A DNA stretch of 64,000 bases from an uncultured Lachnospiraceae bacterium (GCA_947577185.1 CANPUE010000013.1:17547-81546), one strand, 5' to 3'. Positions 33,531 through 43,467 are shown, numbered from the stretch's first letter. Program-made: numbers and translations. The notes: a model not told the origin generated them from the sequence alone.

Positions 33531-34799
33531 TCACTGTACCAGCATATTTTCAATAAAAATTCCGTACCCGCTCGTCGCATCCTGTACCAGTACATGCGTT
33601 ACCGCGCCGACCAGTTTCCCGTTTTGCAAAATGGGACTGCCGCTCATTCCCTGAATGATGCCGCCGGTCAGGGTCAGAAGTTCTTCATCCGTGATCTTAA
33701 TAACAAGCCCCCTGTTGATGTTGTCGTCTTCGAGATGGAGTTCCTGTATTGTGATGTCATACAGCTGCGGTTCTCCTGTAACGGAACAGATGATCTGTGC
33801 CGGACCGATCTCCACCTCCTGCTTTAGCGCGATGGGAACTGCCTCATGAGATGTCTGCTGCACGACGGCATCGTCACAGACCCCGAAAATCCCTTCCGCC
33901 GTATTCTCCATGATCTCACCGATGATATTCTCATTGTCATATTCGATATACCCTGTGAGTTCTCCCGGCGAGCCGCCTTTTCCCTTCGTGATGCCGACAA
34001 TTTCCGTCTTGTACAAAGTACCTTCCTCAAGCCGCATGAGCGTGGACGTATCAACATCATTGATGCCGTGCCCAAGCGCGCCGAAACTGTCATCCGTATT
34101 GACATAGGTCAGCGTACCGATCCCCTGTGCGTTATCTCTGATCCAGATCCCAAGCTTCCACTCCCCGCTCTGGTTGCCTTCCGGCTTTATCTTAACTTCT
34201 GTCGTTTCCTCCCCCCGCCGCAGGGTCATGATCATCTCTTCCCCCGCCGAGTCTGCTATCATCTGCACGAACTGTTTTTTATTTTCTACTTTTTCCCCGT
34301 TTACGTCCAGAATATAATCTCCGGTCTGTAAAATATACTTTGCGGGTGAGATAGTCTCCCCGCTTTCGTTTTCAAATTCTCCGATACCGACTACCAGAAC
34401 GCCGTCCGTCTTGACATAAATACCGACCGGCATCCCCGATGGAATCAGCGTCTTATCCTGTATCACCTGAATGTCAACACTCTTATAAGGAAGGATCCCG
34501 AACAGTTTCAGATTGATCTTGTAATTATCAATCTGATTCGCCCTGACCGTGACCCCTCTGGAAAAATTGACATGAAGGCTTTCCACCCCTGTGGAGAGGC
34601 TTTCCACCGCTTCCTGATAGATTTCACCGGACACCGGAACATGAAAATCCAGTTCCTGCTCGACTCCCGCACGGATCTTGATCGTGGAAGGCACCTTTTT
34701 CCAATAATCAATGTACACTGCCAAAAACAGCGAGAACAAAGCGGCAGCCAACAGGATATATAAAAATCTGCGATAATTCTTTAATTTAGCGTCCGTCAT
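33531..34799 (-). CDS. spoIVB: SpoIVB serine peptidase
   Basis: A 422-residue forespore-secreted peptidase (family S55). In B. subtilis it cleaves SpoIVFA and so triggers sigma-K processing. A basic start and one N-terminal membrane helix (residues 13-33) are followed by a PDZ domain (about 105-185, with GVLVVGIGEFENE, then DYILDVNGEKVENK). The S55 domain carries the catalytic His in LGHGINDVD near 237 and Ser in GMSGSPI near 388. All key residues are present. I start at 34799, after GGAAAGGAAC. recN is upstream and the spo0A-like gene downstream, the standard order. Confidence 0.95.
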   Translation of the reverse strand: MTDAKLKNYRRFLYILLAAALFSLFLAVYIDYWKKVPSTIKIRAGVEQELDFHVPVSGEIYQEAVESLSTGVESLHVNFSRGVTVRANQIDNYKINLKLFGILPYKSVDIQVIQDKTLIPSGMPVGIYVKTDGVLVVGIGEFENESGETISPAKYILQTGDYILDVNGEKVENKKQFVQMIADSAGEEMIMTLRRGEETTEVKIKPEGNQSGEWKLGIWIRDNAQGIGTLTYVNTDDSFGALGHGINDVDTSTLMRLEEGTLYKTEIVGITKGKGGSPGELTGYIEYDNENIIGEIMENTAEGIFGVCDDAVVQQTSHEAVPIALKQEVEIGPAQIICSVTGEPQLYDITIQELHLEDDNINRGLVIKITDEELLTLTGGIIQGMSGSPILQNGKLVGAVTHVLVQDATSGYGIFIENMLVQ

Positions 34800-34862
34800 T
34801 TCCGTGTTCCTTTCCCAATGCAGTAAAAAGCTTACGCCTGTCCTTTCTACCGCCATGAATAA

Positions 34863-34907
34863 ACATACTAAAAAAGAACATACGAATGTATGTCCCTTTT
34901 AGTATGT
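34863..34907 (-). terminator. recN: Long hairpin after recN
   Basis: ACATACTAAAA pairs with TTTTAGTATGT, and inside it ACATAC pairs with GTATGT, making an almost continuous 45-nt stem. The TTTTTT lies within the distal arm. It should end the nusB-to-recN transcript before spoIVB. Confidence 0.75.
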
Positions 34908-34927
34908 GAAAAATATTTGATTTTAAT

Positions 34928-36613
34928 TTAATATTGTTTTGATTTTGTTGCCAAATCTTTCATTTCTTTTGCATTATTCAACACATTCTCCGTTATAACA
35001 GCACCTCCGAGCATTCTGGCGACCTCTTCTATACTCTCTTTTTCATCCAGCTCCCGGATTTTTGTAGCCGTCCGCTCTCCGGAAACAGATTTTTCAATCT
35101 GAAAATGAGAATCTGCCATCGCAGCGATCTGCGGAAGATGCGTGATGCATATCAGCTGGTGTTTCCTGCCCAGAATCCCCATTTTCTCGGACACTTTCCA
35201 TGCCGTCCTGCCGCTGATCCCGGTATCGATCTCGTCGAAGATCAGCGTATCGATCTCATCCTTATCCGCCAGTACGGTCTTGAGCGCCAGCATGATCCTT
35301 GACAGCTCACCGCCGCTTGCAATCTGAGCCAGCGGTTTTGGCGACTCTCCCGGATTCGTGGAAATCATAAAGGCAGTCTCATCATAACCGTCCGCACTGA
35401 TTTTTTCCTGCACAGGCTTTACTGCGATCTCAAAGACAACATCCATAAAATTCAAATCTATCAAAGCTGCTTTCATGGATTCCGCCAGCTTTGCGGCATT
35501 TTTCCTGCGGATTCTGGACACCTCGCCGCATCTGCGCAGAAGTTCTTTTTTCAAAGCCGCTTCCTGTTCTTCAAGCTGCTTTCTGTAATCATCATAATTC
35601 TGATAACGATCCAGTTTTTCCTGCAAGGTATCCTGATAGGACAAGATGTCTTCGATTGTATTGCCGTATTTGGATTTTAATCTGTTGATCAGATCAAGTC
35701 TCTCCTCAGTCTTTGCAAACAGTTCCCCGTCAAATTCCAGATCGGACAGATAGTCCGCCGCCGCCCTGTTATAATCATTTAGCAGTGCATCGATATCAAG
35801 AAGCTGTTTTTCAAATTCCTGCAATGTCTCATCATACGATGCCACCGCACGAATCTCTTTGAGCGCTCTCCCGATCGCGTCTCCCGCCCCGCCGTTATCA
35901 TAACCGCTCATCTGATGGGCGTTCGTCAACGCTTCCTGAATCTTTTGCCCGTTGACGAGCCTCCTGTAGTCCTTTTCGAGCGCTTCATCTTCCCCCGTCA
36001 TAAGCGCCACCGACTCGATCTCCTGTAATTCAAATTCAGCCAGCGCGGTCTCCTTTTTTCTGATCTCCTCATCCACATCATTTTCTGCAAGCGCCCTTAC
36101 GACTTCTCTGTATTTCCGGTAACATTCTCCAAGACGCTCCTTTGGACGGCAGAGTTCTTCCTTCGCATAGTCATCCAGAATCTCCATCTGTTTCGTCTCT
36201 TTCAATAACGACTGGTGTTCATGCTGCCCGTGAATGTCAATCAGAATCTCAGAAAGCATCCTGAGCTGTTTTACGCTGACTGTCTCGCCTCCGACTTTAC
36301 ACAGAGATTTGCCCTGCATGATCCGTCTTTGCAGGATCACCGTTCCGTCCTCTTCTATCGGCAGTTCGAGTTCCCGTATCCGCGAAAGCTGCTCTTCCTT
36401 TTCAACTTGAAATACCAGTTCGATCAGGGCATAGTCCGCCCCGGTACGAATCATATCTTTTTCCGCTTTTGCGCCGAGCGCAAGGTTTACAGACCCGATA
36501 ATGATCGATTTTCCGGCCCCGGTCTCTCCCGTCAGTATGTTCAGTCCGTTTCCGAAATATACTTCCGTTTCGTCAATTAATGCAAGATTCTTTACATGTA
36601 AGCTTACTAACAT
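34928..36613 (-). CDS. recN: DNA repair protein RecN
   Basis: A 561-residue SMC-like ATPase acting early in double-strand-break repair. Walker A GETGAGKSI is near residues 30-38. Long coiled coils occupy about 150-370. The signature IASGGELSRIMLALK near 432-446 and Walker B LIFDEIDTGISGR near 461-473 close the C-terminal half. Length matches the family. GGTGAT lies 9 nt before the ATG. It is only 6 nt after argR. I saw no SOS box in that short space, so control probably follows the operon. Confidence 0.96.
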   Translation of the reverse strand: MLVSLHVKNLALIDETEVYFGNGLNILTGETGAGKSIIIGSVNLALGAKAEKDMIRTGADYALIELVFQVEKEEQLSRIRELELPIEEDGTVILQRRIMQGKSLCKVGGETVSVKQLRMLSEILIDIHGQHEHQSLLKETKQMEILDDYAKEELCRPKERLGECYRKYREVVRALAENDVDEEIRKKETALAEFELQEIESVALMTGEDEALEKDYRRLVNGQKIQEALTNAHQMSGYDNGGAGDAIGRALKEIRAVASYDETLQEFEKQLLDIDALLNDYNRAAADYLSDLEFDGELFAKTEERLDLINRLKSKYGNTIEDILSYQDTLQEKLDRYQNYDDYRKQLEEQEAALKKELLRRCGEVSRIRRKNAAKLAESMKAALIDLNFMDVVFEIAVKPVQEKISADGYDETAFMISTNPGESPKPLAQIASGGELSRIMLALKTVLADKDEIDTLIFDEIDTGISGRTAWKVSEKMGILGRKHQLICITHLPQIAAMADSHFQIEKSVSGERTATKIRELDEKESIEEVARMLGGAVITENVLNNAKEMKDLATKSKQY

Positions 36614-36619
36614 AAAATT

Positions 36620-37072
36620 TTAATCACCTGTCATTTTCTTTATTTTATCCATAACAAACGCCGCTTCTTCCGCAGTCTTTATCACGATCATGATCGTATC
36701 GTCTCCGGCAATACAACCCAGAATCTCCTGCATTTCCATCGCATCCACCGCTGCAGCAACAGCCATCGCCATACCGGAAACCGTTTTCATGACCAGAATA
36801 TTCTGCGCCCTGTCGACAGAGACATAGCCATCCCTGAGGACGCGGATATATTTATCGCCAAGCAGGCTGTCCTGTCCGGTGCGGAGAACATACTTCTGTC
36901 TGCCGCCCGTACCCGCTGTTTTAGACAGCTTTAACTCTCTGATGTCTCTGGAGACCGTCGCCTGCGTTACCTGATAGCCTTCTTTCTTTAATCTGTCCGC
37001 CAGTTCTTCCTGCGTCTCAATCTCTTCCCTGCTTATCATTTCGATAATCTTTTCCTGCCTGCTCTTTTTCAC
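36620..37072 (-). CDS. argR: Arginine repressor ArgR/AhrC
   Basis: A 150-residue repressor. The N-terminal winged helix contains the recognition region QATVSRDIRELKL near 37-49. The C-terminal hexamer and arginine-binding domain ends in LGCIAGDDTIMIVIK, whose GDD-type residues bind arginine in the family. Its place between nadK and recN is conserved in many Firmicutes and does not imply control of its neighbours. Confidence 0.95.
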   Translation of the reverse strand: MKKSRQEKIIEMISREEIETQEELADRLKKEGYQVTQATVSRDIRELKLSKTAGTGGRQKYVLRTGQDSLLGDKYIRVLRDGYVSVDRAQNILVMKTVSGMAMAVAAAVDAMEMQEILGCIAGDDTIMIVIKTAEEAAFVMDKIKKMTGD

Positions 37073-37084
37073 ACTACCCCTCCA

Positions 37085-37921
37085 TTAATCAACCATCTTT
37101 TTATGCAGGATTTCTAAAAAGCTTTCCGTATTGAGTTTCAGGATTCCCGTTGTCCTGGACGCTCTTTTGATCACAATTTTATCGCCCGTACGCAGGACAA
37201 TTTTGTGTGCACCGTCAAAATTTGCCTCTACCGTCTGCACCGTCTTCTCTCTTCCCGCCGGGATCTCGATCCTGACCTCATCCTCCGGCGAAAGAATGAT
37301 GCTTCTGTTATTGAGTGTGTGCGGACAAATCGGTGTAAGCAGAAGCAGGCTTGCTCCGGGCTCCACGATCGGACCGCCCGCCGACATATTATATCCGGTG
37401 GAACCGGTCGGCGTTGCCACGATCATGCCGTCACCGCTGTATCCGTTTAAAAACTGTCCGTTCACATAAATATCGAACTGTAAAACCTGCATCGGGCCGC
37501 ATCGGGATATGACGATATCATTTAAGGCATAATGGTGTTCCTGATCTGCATCCTTTAAATAAGCCCTGCCGGAAAGCATCATTCTGTTCTCGATCATATA
37601 CTGTCCGCTAAGGAGCTTCGAAAGCGCATTCTCGATATTGCCGATCTCCACCTCGGCCAGATACCCCAGCGTGCCAAGATTCACGCCAAGCAGAGGGATG
37701 TCGCATTCCCGCATATCCTGCGCCGCTTTTAACAGCGTACCATCCCCGCCTAAAACGACCGCACATTCCATGCCCGCGGGCACCTCAATACGCTCCCTCG
37801 TCCTGTCACTCACCGCACAGACTGCTTCTGCGCCGTGCGCACGCAGGTATTCCGTGATCCGATTGGTATAAATTCCTTCCGGATCTTTCACCCTGTTTGT
37901 TATCAGGAAAAAATGTTTCAT
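37085..37921 (-). CDS. nadK: NAD kinase
   Basis: A 278-residue kinase that makes NADP from NAD. GGDGTLLKAAQ near residues 57-67 is the phosphate-binding motif, with LGVNLGTLGYL and GSTGYNMSAGGPIV (about 166-179) after it. I start it at 37921 (MKHFF), where AAGGAAC stands upstream and the ATG overlaps the tlyA stop (ATGA). Longer in-frame ATGs lie inside tlyA. Confidence 0.95.
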   Translation of the reverse strand: MKHFFLITNRVKDPEGIYTNRITEYLRAHGAEAVCAVSDRTRERIEVPAGMECAVVLGGDGTLLKAAQDMRECDIPLLGVNLGTLGYLAEVEIGNIENALSKLLSGQYMIENRMMLSGRAYLKDADQEHHYALNDIVISRCGPMQVLQFDIYVNGQFLNGYSGDGMIVATPTGSTGYNMSAGGPIVEPGASLLLLTPICPHTLNNRSIILSPEDEVRIEIPAGREKTVQTVEANFDGAHKIVLRTGDKIVIKRASRTTGILKLNTESFLEILHKKMVD

Positions 37922-38811
37922 GCCAGTTCCTTCTCTGCTTTCCTTACGATAGGCAGGATGATCTGTTCCATAGATTCCTCCCTGTCTTCCGTGAGAATTT
38001 GCTGCAGTTTTTTTTCTGCCTCCGCCTCTGACCACGTCCTGATCTCTTCCGGCAGATCCTCTTTTTTCTCAAGATAAACCAGATACTCAATATTTCCTTC
38101 CGGGCCCTTGATCGGTGACCAGGTAAGACCCTTTACTGAAAAACCGATCAGTTCCGCATAGGCAACGACCTTGCGGATCACTTCTTCGTGAACGGCCGCT
38201 TCCCTGACTACGCCTTTTTTCCCGACTTTATCCCTTCCTGCTTCAAACTGCGGCTTGATCAGGCAGACCATACGCCCCGTTTCCTTCAACAGGTTTCTCG
38301 CCGGGATCAGGATCTTCGTCAGAGAGATAAATGAGACATCCACTGATGCAAAATCCAGTCTGTCCGCTATGTCCTCCGGCTTCATATAGCGGAAATTCGT
38401 CTTTTCCATGCAGACAACCCGCTCATCCTGCCGCAGTTTCCAGGCAAACTGTCCGTGCCCGACATCAACGGAATAGACCTTTGCCGCTCCGTTTTGCAGC
38501 ATACAGTCCGTGAAACCGCCGGTAGAAGCGCCGATATCCATACAGACGGCATCTGTTAACAAAATGTCAAACTCCTCTATGGCCTTTTCCAGTTTAAGCC
38601 CGCCTCTGCTGACATATTTCTGATGGTTCCCTCTGACTTCAATATGAACTTTTTCCTCTTCAAACGCGGTGCCTGCCTTGTCTTCCCGCTGCCCGTCCAC
38701 AAAAACATTCCCTGTCATGATAACGGCCTTCGCCTTCTCTCTTGAAGGCGCAAGCCCCTGCCTGACAAGCAATATATCTAATCTTTCTTTCATTTTTATA
38801 TCATCCGTCAT
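37918..38811 (-). CDS. tlyA: TlyA-family rRNA methyltransferase
   Basis: A 297-residue protein with an N-terminal S4 RNA-binding domain (residues 7-65, ERLDILLVRQGLAPSREKAK) and an FtsJ-type methyltransferase domain. The SAM-binding motif is DIGASTGGFTDCML near 92-105. The family 2'-O-methylates rRNA; a haemolysin label is historical. Its start overlaps the dxs stop and its stop overlaps the nadK start, both as ATGA, so translation of the three is coupled. Confidence 0.92.
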   Translation of the reverse strand: MTDDIKMKERLDILLVRQGLAPSREKAKAVIMTGNVFVDGQREDKAGTAFEEEKVHIEVRGNHQKYVSRGGLKLEKAIEEFDILLTDAVCMDIGASTGGFTDCMLQNGAAKVYSVDVGHGQFAWKLRQDERVVCMEKTNFRYMKPEDIADRLDFASVDVSFISLTKILIPARNLLKETGRMVCLIKPQFEAGRDKVGKKGVVREAAVHEEVIRKVVAYAELIGFSVKGLTWSPIKGPEGNIEYLVYLEKKEDLPEEIRTWSEAEAEKKLQQILTEDREESMEQIILPIVRKAEKELA

Positions 38812-40676
38812 TTGCGGCGTCTGCGTTCCGCCGTGATCTTTTCTACGATGGAATCCGCATCGATGCCAATCTCCTGTTTTAAAAGTTCCACATTGCCATG
38901 CTCTACATATTCATCGGGAATCGCAATGCAAAGCACGTCCGTCTTTGTATGTAAAGAATCCACACAGGCCCTGACCTTCTCACCAAAACCGCCGCTTGCT
39001 ACATTTTCTTCTAACGTCACAATTAATTTATGCTTTTGGCAGGCTTCTTTGACCGCCGCCTCATCAATCGGCTTCACAAATCTTGCATTGGTAAGGGAAC
39101 AGGAATGTCCCATTTCCTTTAACTGTCTGCGCACTTCCAAAGCAACTTTGACCATACTGCCGACTGCTAAAAGCATAATTTCCTTTTCCTCGTAAATCGG
39201 CTCGCTCTTTCCATATACAACAGGCTCTCTATATTCTTTCAGGCCGTCAAACGCTTCCCCGCGAGGATAACGGATCGCGACCGGAGCCGCAAATGCGACC
39301 GCGAATTTGATCATATCAGAAAGCTCCCATTTATTTTTGGGCGCCATAATATGCATATTGGGAATCGAGGAAAGATAGGACAGGTCAAAAATACCCTGAT
39401 GGGTCTCCCCGTCGCTTCCGACAAGCCCTGCCCGGTCAATCGCAAAAATAACAGGCAGATTCTGAATACAGACATCGTGGAGGATCTGGTCATATGCCCT
39501 CTGCAGGAAGGAGGAATACACCGCCACGATAGGTTTCAGGCCACCCGCCGCCAGTCCCGCGGCAAAAGTAACTGCATGTTCTTCCGCGATCCCCACATCA
39601 AAAAAGCGGTCAGGATACATGTTGCGGAAACGTTTGAGTCCTGTCCCGTCCGGCATGGCCGCCGTGATGGCCACCACTTTTTCATCCCGCTGTCCAAGTT
39701 TACACATTACAGTGGAAAAAATATCCGTATAATTTGCCTTTGTCCGCGGCTTACTGGGAATCCCGGTCTCAATCGTAAACGGCTCTGCCCCGTGAAACCT
39801 CGCCGGATGGCGCTCCGCCGGAGCGTATCCCCTCCCCTTTTGTGTAATCACGTGGAGCATGACCGCTCCTTTTATCTTTCTGGCCTCCTTAAACATACGC
39901 ATCATTTCCGTGATGTTATGACCGTCCACCGGTCCGAGATAGGTAATCCCCATATCTTCAAAGAACATTCCCGGCACGACCAGATGTTTAAAACTGCTCT
40001 TTGCACGGCGGATCTGGGATACGACTTTGTCGCCGTACCTGGATTTTCCATGCAGAGAATTGTACACGCCTTCTTTTAAGTCCAGATACATATCCGCAGT
40101 CCTGATATTGTTCAGATATTTCGAAACGCCGCCCACATTTTCAGAGATCGACATGTTATTGTCATTGAGAATAATGATAAAATTAGTTTCCAGTCTGGAT
40201 GCATTATTCAGCGCTTCATAGGCCATTCCGCCCGTCAGGGAACCGTCACCGATCACGGAAACAATCGTGTTTTTCCCGCCTTCCAGATCTCTTGCTTTGA
40301 CCATGCCAAGCCCGGCTGAGATAGAAGTGGAACTGTGTCCCGTATCAAAACAGTCGCAGTCGCTTTCTTTGCGTTTCGGAAAGCCGCTGATACCGCCGTA
40401 TTTGCGCAGATTGACAAAAGCCTCTCTGCGGCCGGTGAGTATCTTATGGGTGTACGACTGGTGACCCACGTCCCATATAATCTTATCTTCCGGCAGGTTC
40501 AAAGACAGATGCAGCGCCATCGTCAGTTCCACTGCCCCCAGATTGGAACCCAGATGTCCTCCGGTCACACTGATTGACTGGATCAGAAACTGTCTGATCT
40601 CTTCCGCCAGAGCATTATAATCCTCCGGTCTGATCTCCTTGATATCATTAGTCTTTTCTATTTGTTCAAGAAACAT
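38808..40676 (-). CDS. dxs: 1-deoxy-D-xylulose-5-phosphate synthase
   Basis: A 622-residue thiamine-diphosphate enzyme that condenses pyruvate and glyceraldehyde 3-phosphate, the first step of the MEP isoprenoid route. The ThDP-binding motif GDGSLTGGMAYEALN is near residues 142-156. The transketolase central region contains AIDRAGLVGSDGETHQG near 415-431. The catalytic His in GHQSYTHKILTGR near 71-83 is present. Length is normal. It follows ispA by 13 nt, so both ends of isoprenoid synthesis share an operon. Confidence 0.97.
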   Translation of the reverse strand: MFLEQIEKTNDIKEIRPEDYNALAEEIRQFLIQSISVTGGHLGSNLGAVELTMALHLSLNLPEDKIIWDVGHQSYTHKILTGRREAFVNLRKYGGISGFPKRKESDCDCFDTGHSSTSISAGLGMVKARDLEGGKNTIVSVIGDGSLTGGMAYEALNNASRLETNFIIILNDNNMSISENVGGVSKYLNNIRTADMYLDLKEGVYNSLHGKSRYGDKVVSQIRRAKSSFKHLVVPGMFFEDMGITYLGPVDGHNITEMMRMFKEARKIKGAVMLHVITQKGRGYAPAERHPARFHGAEPFTIETGIPSKPRTKANYTDIFSTVMCKLGQRDEKVVAITAAMPDGTGLKRFRNMYPDRFFDVGIAEEHAVTFAAGLAAGGLKPIVAVYSSFLQRAYDQILHDVCIQNLPVIFAIDRAGLVGSDGETHQGIFDLSYLSSIPNMHIMAPKNKWELSDMIKFAVAFAAPVAIRYPRGEAFDGLKEYREPVVYGKSEPIYEEKEIMLLAVGSMVKVALEVRRQLKEMGHSCSLTNARFVKPIDEAAVKEACQKHKLIVTLEENVASGGFGEKVRACVDSLHTKTDVLCIAIPDEYVEHGNVELLKQEIGIDADSIVEKITAERRRRK

Positions 40677-40689
40677 AATATACCTCTTA

Positions 40690-41592
40690 TTATTTTTCCC
40701 TGTAAATCAACTGTTCTGCCAGTTTCTCCAAAAACAGATTTCTCGATGGAAAAGAAGACAATAGCGCAATCGCTTCTCTGGACAAGCTGCGTACCATTTC
40801 CTGCGACTGATCCAGTCCATGCATCGTAACAAATGTTATTTTATTGTTTTTTGCATCACTGCCGACAGGTTTTCCCAAAATCTCCTGACTGCCTGTTACA
40901 TCCAGAATATCATCCTGGATCTGAAACGCGATACCGATATTATAAGCACATTTCTCCACATCGGCAATCTGGCGCTCGTCCGCACCGGCAAGAACCGCAC
41001 CGCACATCATCGCACACTCTATGAGCGCTGCGGTTTTGTTCTCATGGATAAAAAGAAGCATGTCCGGTGTGACAGTATCCTGCTTTTTTTCCGCCTCAAT
41101 ATCAGCGCACTGTCCGCCGATCATGCCATAGATCCCCGCTTTTTTGCCCAAAATTGTAAGCGCGGCAGCAACTCTTTTATACTCTTCCAGACTCCGCGCC
41201 TCTTCAAATGCCCTGCAGGCAGTCTCAAACGCATAATTGAGCAGACCATCTCCTGCCAGCACAGCCATTCCCTCACCGTACACGACATGTGTCGTCTTAC
41301 GGCCCCGTCTGTATTCGTCATTGTCCATCGCCGGCAGATCGTCATGCACAAGGGAATAATTATGTATCATTTCCACTGCTGCCATAAAAGAATCCGCCAG
41401 TCTGTCCGTACCGCCGAACATCCGATAAGTCTCCGAAAGCAGCATGGGACGCAGTCTTTTACCGCCTGCCAGAATTGAATAGTTCATCGCTTCGATCACA
41501 GTCTTCTGAAATCCCTCTTCCTTCGGCAGAAAAGATTCCAACACCGCTTCGATCTGTTTCGTTTTCTCTCTTAACGTCTCCTCAAAATTCAT
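40690..41592 (-). CDS. ispA: Polyprenyl (farnesyl/geranylgeranyl) diphosphate synthase
   Basis: A 300-residue all-alpha prenyltransferase. The two Asp-rich motifs are LVHDDLPAMDNDEYRRGR near 80-97 and IQDDILDVTGS near 225-235. GGKRLRPML near 43-51 is also present. Product length cannot be read with certainty; the operon position is typical of farnesyl diphosphate synthase. I start it at 41592, 5 nt after GGTGA, inside the 3' end of xseB; the ATG at 41604 lacks a site. Confidence 0.93.
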   Translation of the reverse strand: MNFEETLREKTKQIEAVLESFLPKEEGFQKTVIEAMNYSILAGGKRLRPMLLSETYRMFGGTDRLADSFMAAVEMIHNYSLVHDDLPAMDNDEYRRGRKTTHVVYGEGMAVLAGDGLLNYAFETACRAFEEARSLEEYKRVAAALTILGKKAGIYGMIGGQCADIEAEKKQDTVTPDMLLFIHENKTAALIECAMMCGAVLAGADERQIADVEKCAYNIGIAFQIQDDILDVTGSQEILGKPVGSDAKNNKITFVTMHGLDQSQEMVRSLSREAIALLSSFPSRNLFLEKLAEQLIYREK

Positions 41593-41827
41593 CCAGTTCA
41601 CCATTTTCGTTTATTTTTAAAACCTGTTTTTCCACTCTGTCAATCTTTTCATTACAATATTTCAGGAGTTTCATACCCTCTTTATAGACCTGAAACGATT
41701 CTTCCAATGTGATCTCTTCCTCTTCCAGACGGTCTATCGTCTCTTCGATCCGGGCGAACGCTTCTTCGAGACAAATCTCTCTCCCGGCTTCCTTTTCTGC
41801 CTGTGTGTCCTTATTTACTTTCCCCAT
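41582..41827 (-). CDS. xseB: Exodeoxyribonuclease VII small subunit
   Basis: An 81-residue coiled-coil subunit (CLEEAFARIEETIDRLEEEE near 19-38, then SFQVYKEGMKLLKYCNEKID near 44-63). It binds the large subunit to form exonuclease VII, which degrades single-stranded DNA. AAGGGT lies 7 nt before the ATG at 41827. It overlaps xseA upstream and ispA downstream. Confidence 0.92.
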   Translation of the reverse strand: MGKVNKDTQAEKEAGREICLEEAFARIEETIDRLEEEEITLEESFQVYKEGMKLLKYCNEKIDRVEKQVLKINENGELDEF

Positions 41828-43040
41828 ATCCATACCCTTCATCTAACCGCTGTCTGTCTGTCACCTCTGTATGAAGAATGCCGTCTTTGACATACACCTG
41901 CAGTTTATCTCCCGTTTTCACCTGACCGATCCGGCAGACCGTCCTGCCCTGTGCGTCTGCGGCATAGGCATATCCCTGATTTAGTTTTTCAAGCGGAGAA
42001 AGACCTTTCATCCGCTCAATATAAAGCGAAAAACGATGCCTTTTATCAGACAGCTTACGCGTCATACTGTTTTGCAGCGCCTCTTCAAGCTGCATCAGAT
42101 TCGTTCTCTTTTCCCGTATCTGATTCGCCGGGCTCAAATATTTCAGCTGCATCTGATAATTACCGAGCCTGTTTCTGTCCCGCTCAATGCAGGTCCGGCA
42201 AAGATGCCGCATCGTATAGGCGTATTCACTCAGTTTTTCTTCAAACTGATCGATATCATAAACTGCCAGCTCCGCCGCGGCTGATGGCGTCGGCGCCCGC
42301 AGATCTGCCACAAAATCCGCTATCGTCGTATCTGTCTCATGCCCGACTGCTGATATCACGGGAATCGGACAGTCAAAGATTGCCTGCGCTACGGCTTCCT
42401 CATTAAATGCCCACAGATCTTCGATGGAACCGCCGCCTCTGCCGACTATGATCGTGTCCACTCCATAATGCTCCATCGCATGAATACCGTTTACGATACT
42501 GCCGACTGCCTGATCCCCCTGCACGATCGCCGGATAAAGTATGATCTGTACATAGGGATTCCTTCTCGATGCGATCTGTATGATGTCGCGCACCGCGGCG
42601 CCCGTCTGTGCAGTAACTACGCCAAGGCGGCTGATATAACGGGGAATCGGCTGCTTATATTCTTTTGCAAACATCCCGCGTTCTTCAAGTTCCTCCTTGA
42701 GACGCTCGAACCGCTCATACAAAGCCCCCGCACCGTCCTGCCTGATCTGTCTGGCATAAAGCTGATATTTTCCGTCCCGCTCATAGACATCAATCGTACC
42801 GTTTACGACAACCTGCTGTCCCTCCGCCATCCGGAATAGCAGACCACCCCGGCTGCCTGCAAACATAACGCATGATATCGTTCCTTTTTCATCCTTTAAT
42901 GTAAAATAAATATGTCCAGAGGAATGGTATTTACAGTTGCTGACTTCGCCTTTAACGGCAATAGACTGCATCATAAAGTCCTGCGTGAACATATTTTTTA
43001 TATAAGAATTAACCTGCGCTACCGTATATACATTCTGCAT
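41811..43040 (-). CDS. xseA: Exodeoxyribonuclease VII large subunit
   Basis: A 409-residue nuclease subunit. An N-terminal OB fold (residues 1-100: YTVAQVNSYIKNMF, then HIYFTLKDEKGTISCVMF) is followed by the catalytic domain with GVVTAQTGAAVRDI near 138-151, DTIIVGRGGGSIEDLWAFN near 190-208 and SAVGHETDTTIAD near 226-238. Coiled coils fill the rest. I start it at 43040 or 43043, after GGGTG; a longer in-frame ATG at 43136 lies inside nusB. Confidence 0.95.
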   Translation of the reverse strand: MQNVYTVAQVNSYIKNMFTQDFMMQSIAVKGEVSNCKYHSSGHIYFTLKDEKGTISCVMFAGSRGGLLFRMAEGQQVVVNGTIDVYERDGKYQLYARQIRQDGAGALYERFERLKEELEERGMFAKEYKQPIPRYISRLGVVTAQTGAAVRDIIQIASRRNPYVQIILYPAIVQGDQAVGSIVNGIHAMEHYGVDTIIVGRGGGSIEDLWAFNEEAVAQAIFDCPIPVISAVGHETDTTIADFVADLRAPTPSAAAELAVYDIDQFEEKLSEYAYTMRHLCRTCIERDRNRLGNYQMQLKYLSPANQIREKRTNLMQLEEALQNSMTRKLSDKRHRFSLYIERMKGLSPLEKLNQGYAYAADAQGRTVCRIGQVKTGDKLQVYVKDGILHTEVTDRQRLDEGYGYGESK

Positions 43041-43053
43041 CATAACACCCGAA

Positions 43054-43449
43054 TCATGCAAATTTCGCCAAAATGCCGTTGATAAAACCTGAAGATGCAT
43101 CCTGTCCGAATTTTTTGGCCAGTTCCACCGCCTCATTGATCGCTACGCCGGTCGGAACCTCTTCATCATAAGTAATCTCATAGACTGCCAGCCGCAGAAT
43201 GGTCAGATCCACTTTCCCCATCCTTGTAGTATCCCAGTTTTCGGTCTTTTCATTCAGCATTTCGTCAATCTTTGTCAGCTGTTCCACGATCTTTTTGTAC
43301 TTGGATGAAATATATTCCGTGTCCTTCTCATCTGCCTCACAGGTATCTTCAAAAAAAAGCTGTTCCTGCTCCGGCATCTCTTCCAGACTGTTAAACTCAA
43401 TCCGGAACAGCAGTTTAAAGATCTGTTCTCTCAATTCTCTTCTGCTCAT
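43054..43449 (-). CDS. nusB: Transcription antitermination factor NusB
   Basis: A 131-residue all-helical protein. It starts SRRELREQIFKLLFRIEF and carries the family motifs LTILRLAVYEITYDEEVPTGVAINEAVELAKKFG (split here between about residues 82 and 116). It supports rRNA transcription antitermination with NusE. It lies 13 nt upstream of xseA and 18 nt after the Asp23 gene, a common order in Clostridia. Confidence 0.95.
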   Translation of the reverse strand: MSRRELREQIFKLLFRIEFNSLEEMPEQEQLFFEDTCEADEKDTEYISSKYKKIVEQLTKIDEMLNEKTENWDTTRMGKVDLTILRLAVYEITYDEEVPTGVAINEAVELAKKFGQDASSGFINGILAKFA

Positions 43450-43467
43450 CTAAACACCTGTCACGCC

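Noticed and set aside
39351..40079. 242-codon plus-strand frame
   Set aside because: Antisense to dxs, which has all catalytic motifs; no ribosome-binding site.
40819..41478. 219-codon plus-strand frame
   Set aside because: Antisense to ispA, whose two Asp-rich motifs are intact.
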